A DNA stretch of 64,000 bases, taken from Nematostella vectensis (Eukaryota > Cnidaria > Anthozoa > Actiniaria > Edwardsiidae). Below, one piece after another: positions 45,623 through 59,446 of this stretch; the stretch's first letter is position 1; each line of letters starts with the position of its first letter. The notes under the pieces were generated by a model that was not told where the DNA came from, ran no database searches, and saw only the letters and a program-made list of their open reading frames with translations. Location: contig NC_064038.1 of NCBI RefSeq assembly GCF_932526225.1, positions 18,525,075-18,589,074 on the forward strand, written 5' to 3'. Position numbers and translations under genes: made by a program.

Positions 45623-46149
45623 AGTAGGGCGCGGTTAGTACTTGGATGGGTGACCGCCTGGGAATACCGTGTGCTGTAGGCATTTCCTTTTTGTCATCGA
45701 AGTACTCACAGGACTGTTATATAATAGATAGATCTTACACAGTTCTGTCGTCTACGGCCATACCACTGAGAAAGCACCGGTTCTCGTCCGATCACCGTAG
45801 TTAAGCTCAGTAGGGCACGGTTAGTACTTGGATGGGTGACCGCCTGGGAATACCGTGTGCTGTAGGCATTTCCTTTTTGTTATCGAGGTACTCACAGGAC
45901 TGTTATATAATAGATAGATATTAAACAGTTCTCTCGTCTACGGCCATACCACTGAGAAAGCACCGGTTCTCGTCCGATCACCGTAGTTAAGCTCAGTAGG
46001 GCACGGTTAGTACTTGGATGGGTGACCGCCTGGGAATACCGTGTGCTGTAGGCATTTCCTTTTTGTTATCGAGGTACTCACAGGACTGTTATATAATAGA
46101 TAGATCTTAAACAGTTCTGTCGTCTACGACCATACCACTGAGAAAGCAC

Positions 46150-46180
<31 letters not shown>

Positions 46181-46240
46181 AGTAGGGCGCGGTTAGTACT
46201 TGGATGGGTGACCGCCTGGGAATACCGTGTGCTGTAGGCA

Positions 46241-46335
46241 TTTCCTTTTTGTCATCGAAGTACTCACAGGACTGTTAGATAATAGATAGATCTTACACAG
46301 TTCTATCGTCTACGGCCATACCACTTAGAAAGCAC

Positions 46336-46366
<31 letters not shown>

Positions 46367-46893
46367 AGTAGGGCGCGGTAAGTACTTGGATGGGTGACCG
46401 CATGGGAATACCGTGTGCTGTAGGCATTTCCTTTTTGTCATCGAAGTACTCACAGGACTGTTATATAATAGATAGATCTTACACAGTTCTATCGTTTACG
46501 GCCATATCACTGAGAAAGCACCAGTTCTCGTCCGATCACAGAACTTAAAGTCAGTAGGGCACGGTTAGTAGTTGGACGGGTGACCGCCTGGGAATACCGT
46601 GTGCTGTAGGCATTTCCTTTTTGTTATCGAGGTACTCACAGGACTGTTATATAATAGATAGATCTTACACAGTTCTATCGTTTACGGCCATATCACTGAG
46701 AAAGCACCAGTTCTCGTCCGATCACAGAACTTAAAGTCAGTAGGGCACGGTTAGTAGTTGGACGGGTGACCGCCTGGGAATACCGTGTGCTGTAGGCATT
46801 TCCTTTTTGTTATCGAGGTACTCACAGGACTGTTATATAATAGATAGATCTTAAACAGTTCTATCGTCTACGGCCATACCACTGAGAAAGCAC

Positions 46894-46924
<31 letters not shown>

Positions 46925-47079
46925 AGTAGGGCGCGGTTAGTACTTGGATGGGTGACCGCCTGGGAATACCGTGTGCTGTTGGCATTTACTTTTTGTTTTC
47001 GAAGTACTAACAGGACTGTTATATAATAGATAGATCTTACACAGTTCTATCGTCTACGGCCATACCACTGAAAAAGCAC

Positions 47080-47110
<31 letters not shown>

Positions 47111-47637
47111 AGTAGGGCGCGGTTAGTACTTGGATGGGTGACCGCCTGGGAATACCGTGTGCTGTAGGCATTTCCTTTTTGTCATCGAAGTACTCACAGG
47201 ACTGTTATATAATATATATTTCTTACACAGTTCTGTCGTCTACGGCCATACCACTGAGAAAGCACCGGTTCTCGTCCGATCACCGAATTTAAGCTCAGTA
47301 GGGCGCGGTAAGTACTTGGATGGGTGACCGCTTCGGAATACCGTGTGCTGTTGGCATTTCCTTTTTGTTATCGAGGTACTGACAGTACTGTTATATAATA
47401 GATAGATGTTACACAGTTCTATCGTTTACGGCCATACCACTGAGAAAGCACCAGTTCTCGTCCGATCACAGAACTTAAAGTCAGTAGGGCACGGTTAGTA
47501 CTTGGACGGGTGACCGCCTGGGAATACCGTGTGCTGTAGGCATTTCCTTTTTGTTATCGAGGTACTCACAGGACTGTTATATAATAGATAGATCTTTAAC
47601 TGTTCTAACGTCTACGGCCATACCACTGAGAAAGCAC

Positions 47638-47668
<31 letters not shown>

Positions 47669-47823
47669 AGTAGGGCGCGGTTAGTACTTGGATGGGTGAC
47701 CGCCTGGGAATACCGTGTGCTGTAGGCATTTCCTTTTTGTCATCGAAGTACTCACGGGACTGTTATATAATATATATTTCTTACACAGTTCTGTCGTCTA
47801 CGGCAATACCACTGAGAAAGCAC

Positions 47824-47854
<31 letters not shown>

Positions 47855-48009
47855 AGTAGGGCGCGGTTAGTACTTGGATGGGTGACCGCCTGGGAATACC
47901 GTGTGCTGTAGGCATTTCCTTTTTGTCATCGAAGTACTCACAGGACTGTTATATAATAGATAGATCTTACACAGTTCTATCGTCTACGGCCATACCACTT
48001 AGAAAGCAC

Positions 48010-48040
<31 letters not shown>

Positions 48041-48286
48041 AGTAGGGCGCGGTAAGTACTTGGATGTGTGACCGCTTCGGAATACCGTGTGCTGTAGGCA
48101 TTTCCTTTTTCTTACCAAAGTACTCACAGGACTGTTATATAAAATCTATTTCTTACACAGTTCTGTCGTCTACGGCCATACCACTGAGAAAGCACCGGTT
48201 CTCGTCCGATCACCGTAGTTAAGCTCAGTAGGGCACGGTTAGTACTTGGATGGGTGACCGCCTGGGAATACCGTGTGCTGTAGGCA
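46241..48286 (+). repeat. 11-unit block repeated at 50333-52192
   Basis: GACCGCATGGG in the gene at 46308 matches that at 50400, offset 4092 bp (22 units). After the duplicated unit at 46680 the offset is 3906 bp (21 units), for example GGCAATACC at 47802 and 51708. The right copy has 10 units. Confidence 0.89.
46494..46798 (+). repeat. Single-unit tandem duplication of a G3 gene
   Basis: Genes at 46494-46612 and 46680-46798 share CATATCAC (C14T), C78G and the GATCTTACACAG spacer tail 186 bp apart. Related blocks (27150, 50586) have one copy. The spacer of the second copy has an S1 head (TTATCGAGG), placing the crossover in the spacer. Confidence 0.9.
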
Positions 48287-48381
48287 TTTCCTTTTTGTTA
48301 TCGTGGTACTCACAGGACTGTTATATAATAGATAGATCTTAAACAGTTCTGTCGTCTACGGCCATACCACTGAGAAAGCAC

Positions 48382-48412
<31 letters not shown>

Positions 48413-49497
48413 AGTAGGGCGCGGTAAGTACTTGGATGGGTGACCGCTTCGGAATACCGTGTGCTGTAGGCATTTCCTTTTTGTTACCGAAGTACTCACA
48501 GGAGTGTTATATAAAATCTATTTCTTACACAGTTCTGTCGTCTACGGCCATACCACTGAGAAAGCACCGGTTCTCGTCCGATTACCGTAGTTAAGCTCAT
48601 TAGGGCACGGTTAGTACTTGGACGGGTGACCGCCTGGAAATACCGTGTGCTGTAGGCATTTCCTTTTTGTTAACGAAGTACTCACAGGACTGTTATATAA
48701 AATCTATTTCTTACACAGTTCTGTCGTCTACGGCCATACCACTGAGAAAGCACCGGTTCTCGTCCGATCACCGTAGTTAAGCTCAGTAGGGCACGGTTAG
48801 TACTTGGATGGGTGACCGCTTCGGAATACCGTGTGCTGTAGGCATTTCCTTTTTGTTACCGAAGTACTCACAGGACTGTTATATCAAATCTATTTCTTAC
48901 ACAGTTCTGTCGTCTACGGCCATACCACTGAGAAAGCACCGGTTCTCGTCCGATCACCGTAGTTAAGCTCAGTAGGGCACGGTTAGTACTTGGACGGGTG
49001 ACCGCCTGGGAATACCGTGTGCTGTAGGCATTTCCTTTTTGTTATCGAGGTACTCACAGGACTGTTATATAATAGATAGATCTTAAACAGTTCTATCGTC
49101 TACGGCCATACCACTGAGAAAGCACCGGTTCTCGTCCGATCACCAAAGTTAAGCTCAGTAGGGCGCGGTTAGTACTTGGATGGGTGACCACCTGGTAATA
49201 CCGTGTGCTGTAGGCATTTACTTTTTGTTTTCGAAGTACTAACAGGACTGTTATATAATAGATAGATCTTACACAGTTCTATCGTCTACGGCTATACCAC
49301 TGAGAAAGCACCGATTCTCGTCCAATCACCGAAGTTAAGCTCAGTAGGGCGCGGTTAGTACTTGGATGGGTGACCGCCTGGGAATACCGTGTGCTGTAGG
49401 CATTTCCTTTTTGTCATCGAAGTATTCACAGGACTGTTATATAATATATATTTCTTACACAGTTCTGTCGTCTACGGCCATACCACTGAGAAAGCAC

Positions 49498-49528
<31 letters not shown>

Positions 49529-49869
49529 AGTAGGGCACGGTTAGTACTTGGATGGGTGACCGCCTGGGAATACCGTGTGCTGTAGGCATTTCCTTTTTGT
49601 CATCGAGGTACTCACAGGACTGTTATATAATAGATAGATCTTAAACAGTTCTATCGTCTACGGCCATACCACTGAGAAAGCACCGGTTCTCGTCCGATCA
49701 CCGAATTTAAGCTCAGTAGGGCGCGGTTAGTACTTGGATGGGTGACCGCCTGGGAATACCGTGTGCTGTAGGCATTTCCTTTTTGTCATCGAAGTACTCA
49801 CAGGACTGTTATATAATAGATAGATCTTACACAGTTCTATCATCTACGGCCATACCACTTAGAAAGCAC

Positions 49870-49900
<31 letters not shown>

Positions 49901-50241
49901 AGTAGGGCGCGGTAAGTACTTGGATGGGTGACCACTTCGGAATACCGTGTGCTGTAGGCATTTCCTTTTTGTTATCGAGGTACTGACAGGACTGTTATAT
50001 AATAGATAGATGTTACACAGTTCTATCGTTTACGGCCATACCACTGAGAAAGCACCAGTTCTCGTCCGATCACAGAACTTAAAGTCAGTATGGCACGGTT
50101 AGTACTTGGACGGGTGACCGCCTGGGAATACCGTGTGCTGTAGGCATTTCCTTTTTGTTATCGAGGTACTCACAGGACTGTTATATAATAGATAGATCTT
50201 AAACAGTTCTATCGTCTACGGCCATACCACTGAGAAAGCAC

Positions 50242-50272
<31 letters not shown>

Positions 50273-50332
50273 AGTAGGGCGCGGTTAGTACTTGGATGGG
50301 TGACCGCCTGGGAATACCGTGTGCTGTAGGCA

Positions 50333-50427
50333 TTTCCTTTTTGTCATCGAAGTACTCACAGGACTGTTAGATAATAGATAGATCTTACACAGTTCTATCG
50401 TCTACGGCCATACCACTTAGAAAGCAC

Positions 50428-50458
<31 letters not shown>

Positions 50459-50799
50459 AGTAGGGCGCGGTAAGTACTTGGATGGGTGACCGCATGGGAA
50501 TACCGTGTGCTGTAGGCATTTCCTTTTTGTCATCGAAGTACTCACAGGACTGTTATATAATAGATAGATCTTACACAGTTCTATCGTTTACGGCCATACC
50601 ACTGAGAAAGCACCAGTTCTCGTCCGATCACAGAACTTAAAGTCAGTAGGGCACGGTTAGTAGTTGGACGGGTGACCGCCTGGGAATACCGTGTGCTGTA
50701 GGCATTTCCTTTTTGTTATCGAGGTACTCACAGGACTGTTATATAATAGATAGATCTTAAACAGTTCTATCGTCTACGGCCATACCACTGAGAAAGCAC

Positions 50800-50830
<31 letters not shown>

Positions 50831-50985
50831 AGTAGGGCGCGGTTAGTACTTGGATGGGTGACCGCCTGGGAATACCGTGTGCTGTTGGCATTTACTTTTT
50901 GTTTTCGAAGTACTAACAGGACTGTTATATAATAGATAGATCTTACACAGTTCTATCGTCTACGGCCATACCACTGAAAAAGCAC

Positions 50986-51016
<31 letters not shown>

Positions 51017-51543
51017 AGTAGGGCGCGGTTAGTACTTGGATGGGTGACCGCCTGGGAATACCGTGTGCTGTAGGCATTTCCTTTTTGTCATCGAAGTACT
51101 CACAGGACTGTTATATAATATATATTTCTTACACAGTTCTGTCGTCTACGGCCATACCACTGAGAAAGCACCGGTTCTCGTCCGATCACCGAATTTAAGC
51201 TCAGTAGGGCGCGGTAAGTACTTGGATGGGTGACCGCTTCGGAATACCGTGTGCTGTTGGCATTTCCTTTTTGTTATCGAGGTACTGACAGTACTGTTAT
51301 ATAATAGATAGATGTTACACAGTTCTATCGTTTACGGCCATACCACTGAGAAAGCACCAGTTCTCGTCCGATCACAGAACTTAAAGTCAGTAGGGCACGG
51401 TTAGTACTTGGACGGGTGACCGCCTGGGAATACCGTGTGCTGTAGGCATTTCCTTTTTGTTATCGAGGTACTCACAGGACTGTTATATAATAGATAGATC
51501 TTAAACTGTTCTAACGTCTACGGCCATACCACTGAGAAAGCAC

Positions 51544-51574
<31 letters not shown>

Positions 51575-51729
51575 AGTAGGGCGCGGTTAGTACTTGGATG
51601 GGTGACCGCCTGGGAATACCGTGTGCTGTAGGCATTTCCTTTTTGTCATCGAAGTACTCACGGGACTGTTATATAATATATATTTCTTACACAGTTCTGT
51701 CGTCTACGGCAATACCACTGAGAAAGCAC

Positions 51730-51760
<31 letters not shown>

Positions 51761-51915
51761 AGTAGGGCGCGGTTAGTACTTGGATGGGTGACCGCCTGGG
51801 AATACCGTGTGCTGTAGGCATTTCCTTTTTGTCATCGAAGTACTCACAGGACTGTTATATAATAGATAGATCTTACACAGTTCTATCGTCTACGGCCATA
51901 CCACTTAGAAAGCAC

Positions 51916-51946
<31 letters not shown>

Positions 51947-52192
51947 AGTAGGGCGCGGTAAGTACTTGGATGGGTGACCGCTTCGGAATACCGTGTGGTG
52001 TAGGCATTTCCTTTTTCTTACCAAAGTACTCACAGGACTGTTATATAAAATCTATTTCTTACACAGTTCTGTCGTCTACGGCCATACCACTGAGAAAGCA
52101 CCGGTTCTCGTCCGATCACCGTAGTTAAGCTCAGTAGGGCACGGTTAGTACTTGGATAGGTGACCGCCTGGGAATACCGTGTGCTGTAGGCA
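50333..52192 (+). repeat. 10-unit block, second copy of 46241-48286
   Basis: Genes 50400-52074. It is joined directly to the 52193-58516 block at the S6 spacer before 52260. The last gene has a private GATAGGTGACC (G86A). Confidence 0.88.
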
Positions 52193-52473
52193 TTTCCTTT
52201 TTGTTACCAAAGTACTCACAGGACTGTTATATAAAATCTATTTCTTACACAGTTCTGTCGTCTACGGCCATACCACTGAGAAAGCACCGGTTCTCGTCCG
52301 ATCACCGTAGTTAAGCTCAGTAGGGCACGGTTAGTACTTGGATGGGTGACCGCCTGGGAATACCGTGTGCTGTAGGCATTTCCTTTTTGTTATCGAGGTA
52401 CTCACAGGACTGTTATATAATAGATAGATCTTAAACAGTTCTGTCGTCTACGACCATACCACTGCGAAAGCAC

Positions 52474-52504
<31 letters not shown>

Positions 52505-52659
52505 AGTAGGGCGCGGTTAGTACTTGGATGGGTGACCGCCTGGGAATACCGTGTGCTGTAGGCATTTCCTTTTTGTCATCGAAGTACTCACAGGACTGTT
52601 AGATAATAGATAGATCTTACACAGTTCTATCGTCTACGGCCATACCACTTAGAAAGCAC

Positions 52660-52690
<31 letters not shown>

Positions 52691-53031
52691 AGTAGGGCGC
52701 GGTAAGTACTTGGATGGGTGACCGCCTGGGAATACCGTGTGCTGTAGGCATTTCCTTTTTGTCATCGAAGTACTCACAGGACTGTTATATAATAGATAGA
52801 TCTTACACAGTTCTATCGTTTACGGCCATACCACTGAGAAAGCACCAGTTCTCGTCCGATCACAGAACATAAAGTCAGTAGGACACGGTTAGTACTTGGA
52901 CGGGTGACCGCCTGGGAATACCGTGTGCTGTAGGCATTTCCTTTTTGTTATCGAGGTACTCACAGGACTGTTATATAATAGATAGATCTTAAACAGTTCT
53001 ATCGTCTACGGCCATACCACTGAGAAAGCAC

Positions 53032-53062
<31 letters not shown>

Positions 53063-53775
53063 AGTAGGGCGCGGTTAGTACTTGGATGGGTGACCGCCTG
53101 GGAATACCGTGTGCTGTAGGCATTTACTTTTTGTTTTCGAAGTACTAACAGGACTGTTATATAATAGATAGATCTTACACAGTTCTATCGTCTACGGCCA
53201 TACCACTGAAAAAGCACCGGTTCTCGTCCGATCACCGAACTTAAGCTCAGTAGGGCGCGGTTAGTACTTGGATGGGTGACCGCCTGGGTATACCGTGTGC
53301 TGTAGGCATTTCCTTTTTGTCATCGAAGTACTCACAGGACTGTTATATAATATATATTTCTTACACAGTTCTGTCGTCTACGGCCATACCACTGAGAAAG
53401 CACCGGTTCCCGTCCTATTACCGTAGTTAAGCTCATTAGGGCACGGTTAGTACTTGGACGGGTGACCGCCTGGAAATACCGTGTGCTGTAGGCATTTCCT
53501 TTTTGTTACCGAAGTACTCACAGGACTGTTATATAAAATCTATTTCTTACACACTTCTGTCGTCTACGGCCATACCACTGAGAAAGCACCGGTTCTCGTC
53601 CGATCACCGTAGTTAAGCTCAGTAGGGCACGGTTAGTACTTGGACGGGTGACCGCCTGGGAATACCGTGTGCTGTACGCATTTCCTTTTTCTTATCGATG
53701 TACTCACAGGACTGTTATATAATAGATAGACCTTACACAGTTCTATCGTCTACGGCCATACCACTGAGAAAGCAC

Positions 53776-53806
<31 letters not shown>

Positions 53807-54147
53807 AGTAGGGCGCGGTAAGTACTTGGATGGGTGACCGCTTCGGAATACCGTGTGCTGTAGGCATTTCCTTTTTGTTACCGAAGTACTCACAGGACTG
53901 TTATATCAAATCTATTTCTTATACAGTTCTGTCGTCTACGGCCATACCACTGAGAAAGCACCGGTTCTCGTCCGATCACCGTAGTTAAGCTCAGTAGGGC
54001 ACGGCTAGTACTTGGATTGGTGACCGCCTGGGAATACCGTCTGCTGTAGGCATTTCCTTTTTGTTATCGAGGTACTCACAGGACTGTTATATAATAGATA
54101 GATCTTAAACAGTTCTATCGTCTACGGCCATACCACTGAGAAAGCAC

Positions 54148-54178
<31 letters not shown>

Positions 54179-54333
54179 AGTAGGGCGCGGTTAGTACTTG
54201 GATGGGTGACCGCCTGGGAATACCGTGTGCTGTAGGCATTTCCTTTTTGTCATCGAAGTACTAACAGGACTGTTATATAATAGATAGATCTTAAACAGTT
54301 CTGTCGTCTACGACCATACCACTGAGAAAGCAC

Positions 54334-54364
<31 letters not shown>

Positions 54365-54519
54365 AGTAGGGCGCGGTTAGTACTTGGATGGGTGACCGCC
54401 TGCGAATACCGTGTGCTGTAGGCATTTCCTTTTTGTCATCGAAGTACTCACAGGACTGTTATATAATAGATAGATCTTACACAGTTCTATCGTCTACGGC
54501 CATACCACTTAGAAAGCAC

Positions 54520-54550
<31 letters not shown>

Positions 54551-54705
54551 AGTAGGGCGCGGTAAGTACTTGGATGGGTGACCGCTTCGGAATACCGTGT
54601 GCTGTAGGCATTTCCTTTTTGTTATCGAGGTACTCACAGGACTGTTATATAATAGATAGATCTTAAACTGTTCTAACGTCTACGGCCATACCACTGAGAA
54701 AGCAC

Positions 54706-54736
<31 letters not shown>

Positions 54737-54891
54737 AGTAGGGCGCGGTTAGTACTTGGATGGGTGACCGCCTGGGAATACCGTGTGCTGTAGGCATTTA
54801 CTTTTTGTTTTCGAAGTACTCACAGGACTGTTATATAATATATATTTCTTACACAGTTCTGTCGTCTACGGCCATACCACTGAGAAAGCAC

Positions 54892-54922
<31 letters not shown>

Positions 54923-55449
54923 AGTAGGGCGCGGTTAGTACTTGGATGGGTGACCGCCTGCGAATACCGTGTGCTGTAGGCATTTACTTTTTGTCATCGA
55001 AGTACTCACAGGACTGTTATATAATAGATAGATCTTACACAGTTCTATCGTCTACGGCCATACCACTTAGAAAGCACCGGTTCTCGTCCGATCACCGAAG
55101 GTAAGCTCAGTAGGGCGCGGTAAGTACTTGGATGGGTGACCGCTTCGGAATACCGTGTGCTGTAGGCATTTCCTTTTACTTACCAAAGTACTCACAGGAC
55201 TGTTATATAAAATCTATTTCTTACACAGTTCTGTCGTCTACGGCCATACCACTGAGAAAGCACCGGTTCTCGTCCGATCACCGTAGTTAAGCTCATTAGG
55301 GCACGGTTAGTACTTGGATGGGTGACCGCCTGAGAATACCGTGTGCTGTAGGCATTTTCTTTTTGTTATCGTGGTACTCACAGGACTGTTATATAATAGA
55401 TAGATCTTAAACAGTTCTGTCGTCTACGGCCATACCACTGAGAAAGCAC

Positions 55450-55480
<31 letters not shown>

Positions 55481-55793
55481 AGTAGGGCGCGGTAAGTACT
55501 TGGATGGGTGACCGCTTCGGAATACCGTGTGCTGTAGGCATTTCCTTTTTGTTACCGAAGTACTCACAGGACTGTTATATAAAATCTATTTCTTACACAG
55601 TTCTGTCGTCTACGGCCATACCACTGAGAAAGCACCGGTTCCCGTCCGATTACCGTAGTTAAGCTCATTAGGGCACGGTTAGTACTTGGATGGGTGACCG
55701 CCTGGAAATACCGTGTGCTGTAGGCATTTCCTTTTTGTTACCGAAGTACTCACAGGACTGTTATATAAAATCTATTTCTTACACACTTCTGTC

Positions 55794-55912
55794 GTCTACG
55801 GCCATACCACTGAGAAAGCACCGGTTCTCGTCCGATCACCGTAGTTAAGCTCAGTAGGGCACGGTTAGTACTTGGACGGGTGACCGCCTGGGAATACCGT
55901 GTGCTGTACGCA
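55794..55912 (+). rRNA. 5S rRNA: 5S rRNA gene, G4-like with T84C and G116C
   Basis: Ends CTGTACGCA (G116C), placing C opposite C3 in helix I. It is always followed by a spacer with CTTATCGATGTAC and GATAGACCTTACAC. The same pair of units is found at 32730, 35892, 39798, 53562, 58584 and, with a G3 body, 62490. It is one of the two units deleted at 42402. Confidence 0.88.
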
Positions 55913-56007
55913 TTTCCTTTTTCTTATCGATGTACTCACAGGACTGTTATATAATAGATAGACCTTACACAGTTCTATCGTCTACGGCCATACCACTGAG
56001 AAAGCAC

Positions 56008-56038
<31 letters not shown>

Positions 56039-56379
56039 AGTAGGGCGCGGTAAGTACTTGGATGGGTGACCGCTTCGGAATACCGTGTGCTGTAGGCATT
56101 TCCTTTTTGTTACCGAAGTACTCACAGGACTGTTATATCAAATCTATTTCTTATACAGTTCTGTCGTCTACGGCCATACCACTGAGAAAGCACCGGTTCT
56201 CGTCCGATCACCGTAGTTAAGCTCAGTAGGGCACGGCTAGTACTTGGATTGGTGACCGCCTGGGAATACCGTGTGCTGTAGGCATTTCCTTTTTGTTATC
56301 GAGGTACTCACAGGACTGTTATATAATAGATAGATCTTAAACAGTTCTATCGTCTACGGCCATACCACTGAGAAAGCAC

Positions 56380-56410
<31 letters not shown>

Positions 56411-56565
56411 AGTAGGGCGCGGTTAGTACTTGGATGGGTGACCGCCTGGGAATACCGTGTGCTGTAGGCATTTCCTTTTTGTCATCGAAGTACTAACAGG
56501 ACTGTTATATAATAGATAGATCTTAAACAGTTCTGTCGTCTACGACCATACCACTGAGAAAGCAC

Positions 56566-56596
<31 letters not shown>

Positions 56597-56656
56597 AGTA
56601 GGGCGCGGTTAGTACTTGGATGGGTGACCGCCTGGGAATACCGTGTGCTGTAGGCA

Positions 56657-56751
56657 TTTCCTTTTTGTCATCGAAGTACTCACATGACTGTTATATAATA
56701 GATAGATCTTACACAGTTCTATCGTCTACGGCCATACCACTTAGAAAGCAC

Positions 56752-56782
<31 letters not shown>

Positions 56783-57681
56783 AGTAGGGCGCGGTAAGTA
56801 CTTGGATGGGTGACCGCTTCGGAATACCGTGTGCTGTAGGCATTTCCTTTTTGTCATCGAAGTACTCACAGGACTGTTATATAATATATATTTCTTACAC
56901 AGTTCTATCGTCTACGGCCATACCACTTAGAAAGCACCGGTTCTCGTCCCATCACCGAAGTTAAGCTCAGTAGGGCGCGGTAAGTACTTGGATGGGTGAC
57001 CGCTTCGGAATACCGTGTGCTGTAGGCATTTCCTTTTTGTTACAAAAGTGCTCACAGGACTGTTATATAAAATCTATTTCTTACACAGTTCTGTCGTCTA
57101 CGGCCATACCACTGAGAAAGCACCGGTTCTCTACCGATCACCGTAGTTAAGCTCAGTAGGGCACGGTTAGTACTTGGATGGGTGACCGCTTCGGAATACC
57201 GTGTGCTGTAGGCATTTCCTTTTTGTTATCGAGGTACTCACAGGACTGTTATATAATAGATAGATCTTAAACAGTTCTGTCGTCTACGACCATACCACTG
57301 AGAAAGCACCGGTTCTCGTCCGATCACCGAATTTAAGCTCAGTAGGGCGCGGTTAGTACTTGGATGGGTGACCGCCTGGAAATACCGTGTGCTGTAGGCA
57401 TTTCATTTTTGTCATCGAAGTACTCACAGGACTGTTATATAATAGATAGATCTTACACAGTTCTATCGTCTACGGCCATACCACTTAGAAAGCACCGGTT
57501 CTCGTCCCATCACCGAAGTTAAGCTCAGTAGGGCACGGTAAGTACTTGGATGGGTGACCGCTTCGGAATACCGTGTGCTGTAGGCATTTCCTTTTTGTCA
57601 TCGAAGTACTCACAGGACTGTTATATAATAGATAGATCTTACACAGTTCTATCGTCTACGGCCATACCACTTAGAAAGCAC

Positions 57682-57712
<31 letters not shown>

Positions 57713-57867
57713 AGTAGGGCGCGGTTAGTACTTGGATGGGTGACCGCCTGGGAATACCGTGTGCTGTAGGCATTTCCATTTTGTCATCGAAGTACTCACA
57801 GGACTGTTATATAATAGATAGGTCTTACACAGTTCTATCGTCTACGGCCATACCACTTAGAAAGCAC

Positions 57868-57898
<31 letters not shown>

Positions 57899-57958
57899 AG
57901 TAGGGCGCGGTAAGTACTTGGATGGGTGACCGCTTCGGAATACCGTGTGCTGTAGGCA
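56657..57958 (+). repeat. 7-unit block repeated 14 units (2604 bp) later
   Basis: Genes 56724-57840 correspond to 59328-60444 (block 59261-60562). Markers are CGTCCCATC (56945, 59549) and TACAAAAGTGCTC (57041, 59645). The 59-kb copy is less altered at the loop (CTCGTCC against CTCTACC). Confidence 0.87.
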
Positions 57959-58239
57959 TTTCCTTTTTCTTACCAAAGTACTCACAGGACTGTTATATAA
58001 AATCTATTTCTTACACAGTTCTGTCGTCTACGGCCATACCACTGAGAAAGCACCGGTTCTGGTCCGATCACCGTAGTTAAGCTCATTAGGGCACGGTTAG
58101 TACTTGGATGGGTGACCGCCTGAGAATACCGTGTGCTGTAATCATTTTCTTTTTGTTATCGTGGTACTCACAGGACTGTTATATAATAGATAGATCTTAA
58201 ACAGTTCTGTCGTCTACGGCCATACCACTGAGAAAGCAC

Positions 58240-58270
<31 letters not shown>

Positions 58271-58583
58271 AGTAGGGCGCGGTAAGTACTTGGATGGGTG
58301 ACCGCTTCGGAATACCGTGTGCTGTAGGCATTTCCTTTTTGTTACCGAAGTACTCACAGGACTGTTATATAAAATCTATTTCTTACACAGTTCTGTCGTC
58401 TACGGCCATACCACTGAGAAAGCACCGGTTCCCGTCCGATTACCGAAGTTAGGCTCATTAGGGCACGGTTAGTACTTGGACGGGTGACCGCCTGGAAATA
58501 CCGTGTGCTGTAGGCATTTCCTTTTTGTTACCGAAGTACTCACAGGACTGTTATATAAAATCTATTTCTTACACAGTTCTGTC

Positions 58584-58702
58584 GTCTACGGCCATACCAC
58601 TGTAAAAGCACCGGTTTTCGTCCGATCACCGTAGTTAAGCTCAGTAGGGCACGGTTAGTACTTGGACGGGTGACCGCCTGGGAATACTGTGTGCTGTACG
58701 CA
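58584..58702 (+). pseudogene. 5S gene copy with an internal TTTT
   Basis: C34T creates TTTT at 58615-58618 (gene positions 32-35), where Pol III would tend to stop and yield a stub of about 35 nt. It also has ACTGTAAAAGC (A20T, G21A in helix II), ATACTGTG and G116C. The spacer after it has the CTTATCGATGTAC type with TGACAGG. I judge it non-functional. Confidence 0.85.
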
Positions 58703-58797
58703 TTTCCTTTTTCTTATCGATGTACTGACAGGACTGTTATATAATAGATAGACCTTACACAGTTCTATCGTCTACGGCCATACCACTGAGAAAGCAC

Positions 58798-58828
<31 letters not shown>

Positions 58829-59169
58829 AGTAGGGCGCGGTAAGTACTTGGATGGGTGACCGCTTCGGAATACCGTGTGCTGTAGGCATTTCCTTTTTGT
58901 TAACGAAGTACTCACAGGACTGTTATATCAAATCTATTTCTTATACAGTTCTGTCGTCTACGGCCATACCACTGAGAAAGCACCGGTTCTTGTCCGATCA
59001 CCGTAGTTAAGCTGAGTAGGGCACGGCTAGTACTTGGATTGGTGACCGCCTGGGAATACCGTGTGCTGTAGGCATTTCCTTTTTGTTATCGAGGTACTCA
59101 CAGGACTGTTATATAATAGATAGATCTTAAACAGTTCTATCGTCAACGGCCATACCACTGAGAAAGCAC

Positions 59170-59200
<31 letters not shown>

Positions 59201-59327
59201 AGTAGGGCGCGGTTAGTACTTGGATGGGTGACCGCCTGGGAATACCGTGTGCTGTAGGCATTTCCTTTTTGTCATCGAAGTACTCACAGGACTGTTATAT
59301 AATAGATAGATCTTACACAGTTCTATC

Positions 59328-59355
59328 GTCTACGGCCATACCACTTAGAAAGCAC

Positions 59356-59386
<31 letters not shown>

Positions 59387-59446
59387 AGTAGGGCGCGGTA
59401 AGTACTTGGATGGGAGACCGCTTCGGAATACCGTGTGCTGTAGGCA
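59328..59446 (+). rRNA. 5S rRNA: 5S rRNA gene, G2 with T88A
   Basis: Box C reads GGATGGGAGACCGC, the form usual in vertebrate 5S, by a single private T88A change. It is otherwise standard G2. Confidence 0.9.

Larger units (their letters stand above)
45311..50332 (+). repeat. 27-unit block, second copy of 25967-30802
   Basis: See 25967-30802. It has one extra unit (46494/46680). Differences from the left copy are few, for example AACTTAAAG at about 50.09 kb against AACTTGAAG at about 30.55 kb. Confidence 0.88.
52193..58516 (+). repeat. 34-unit block, second copy of 38429-44938
   Basis: Genes 52260-58398. It has the single form of the 41-kb triplet and keeps the two units missing at 42402. 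At these two sites it therefore probably shows the older arrangement. Confidence 0.9.
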
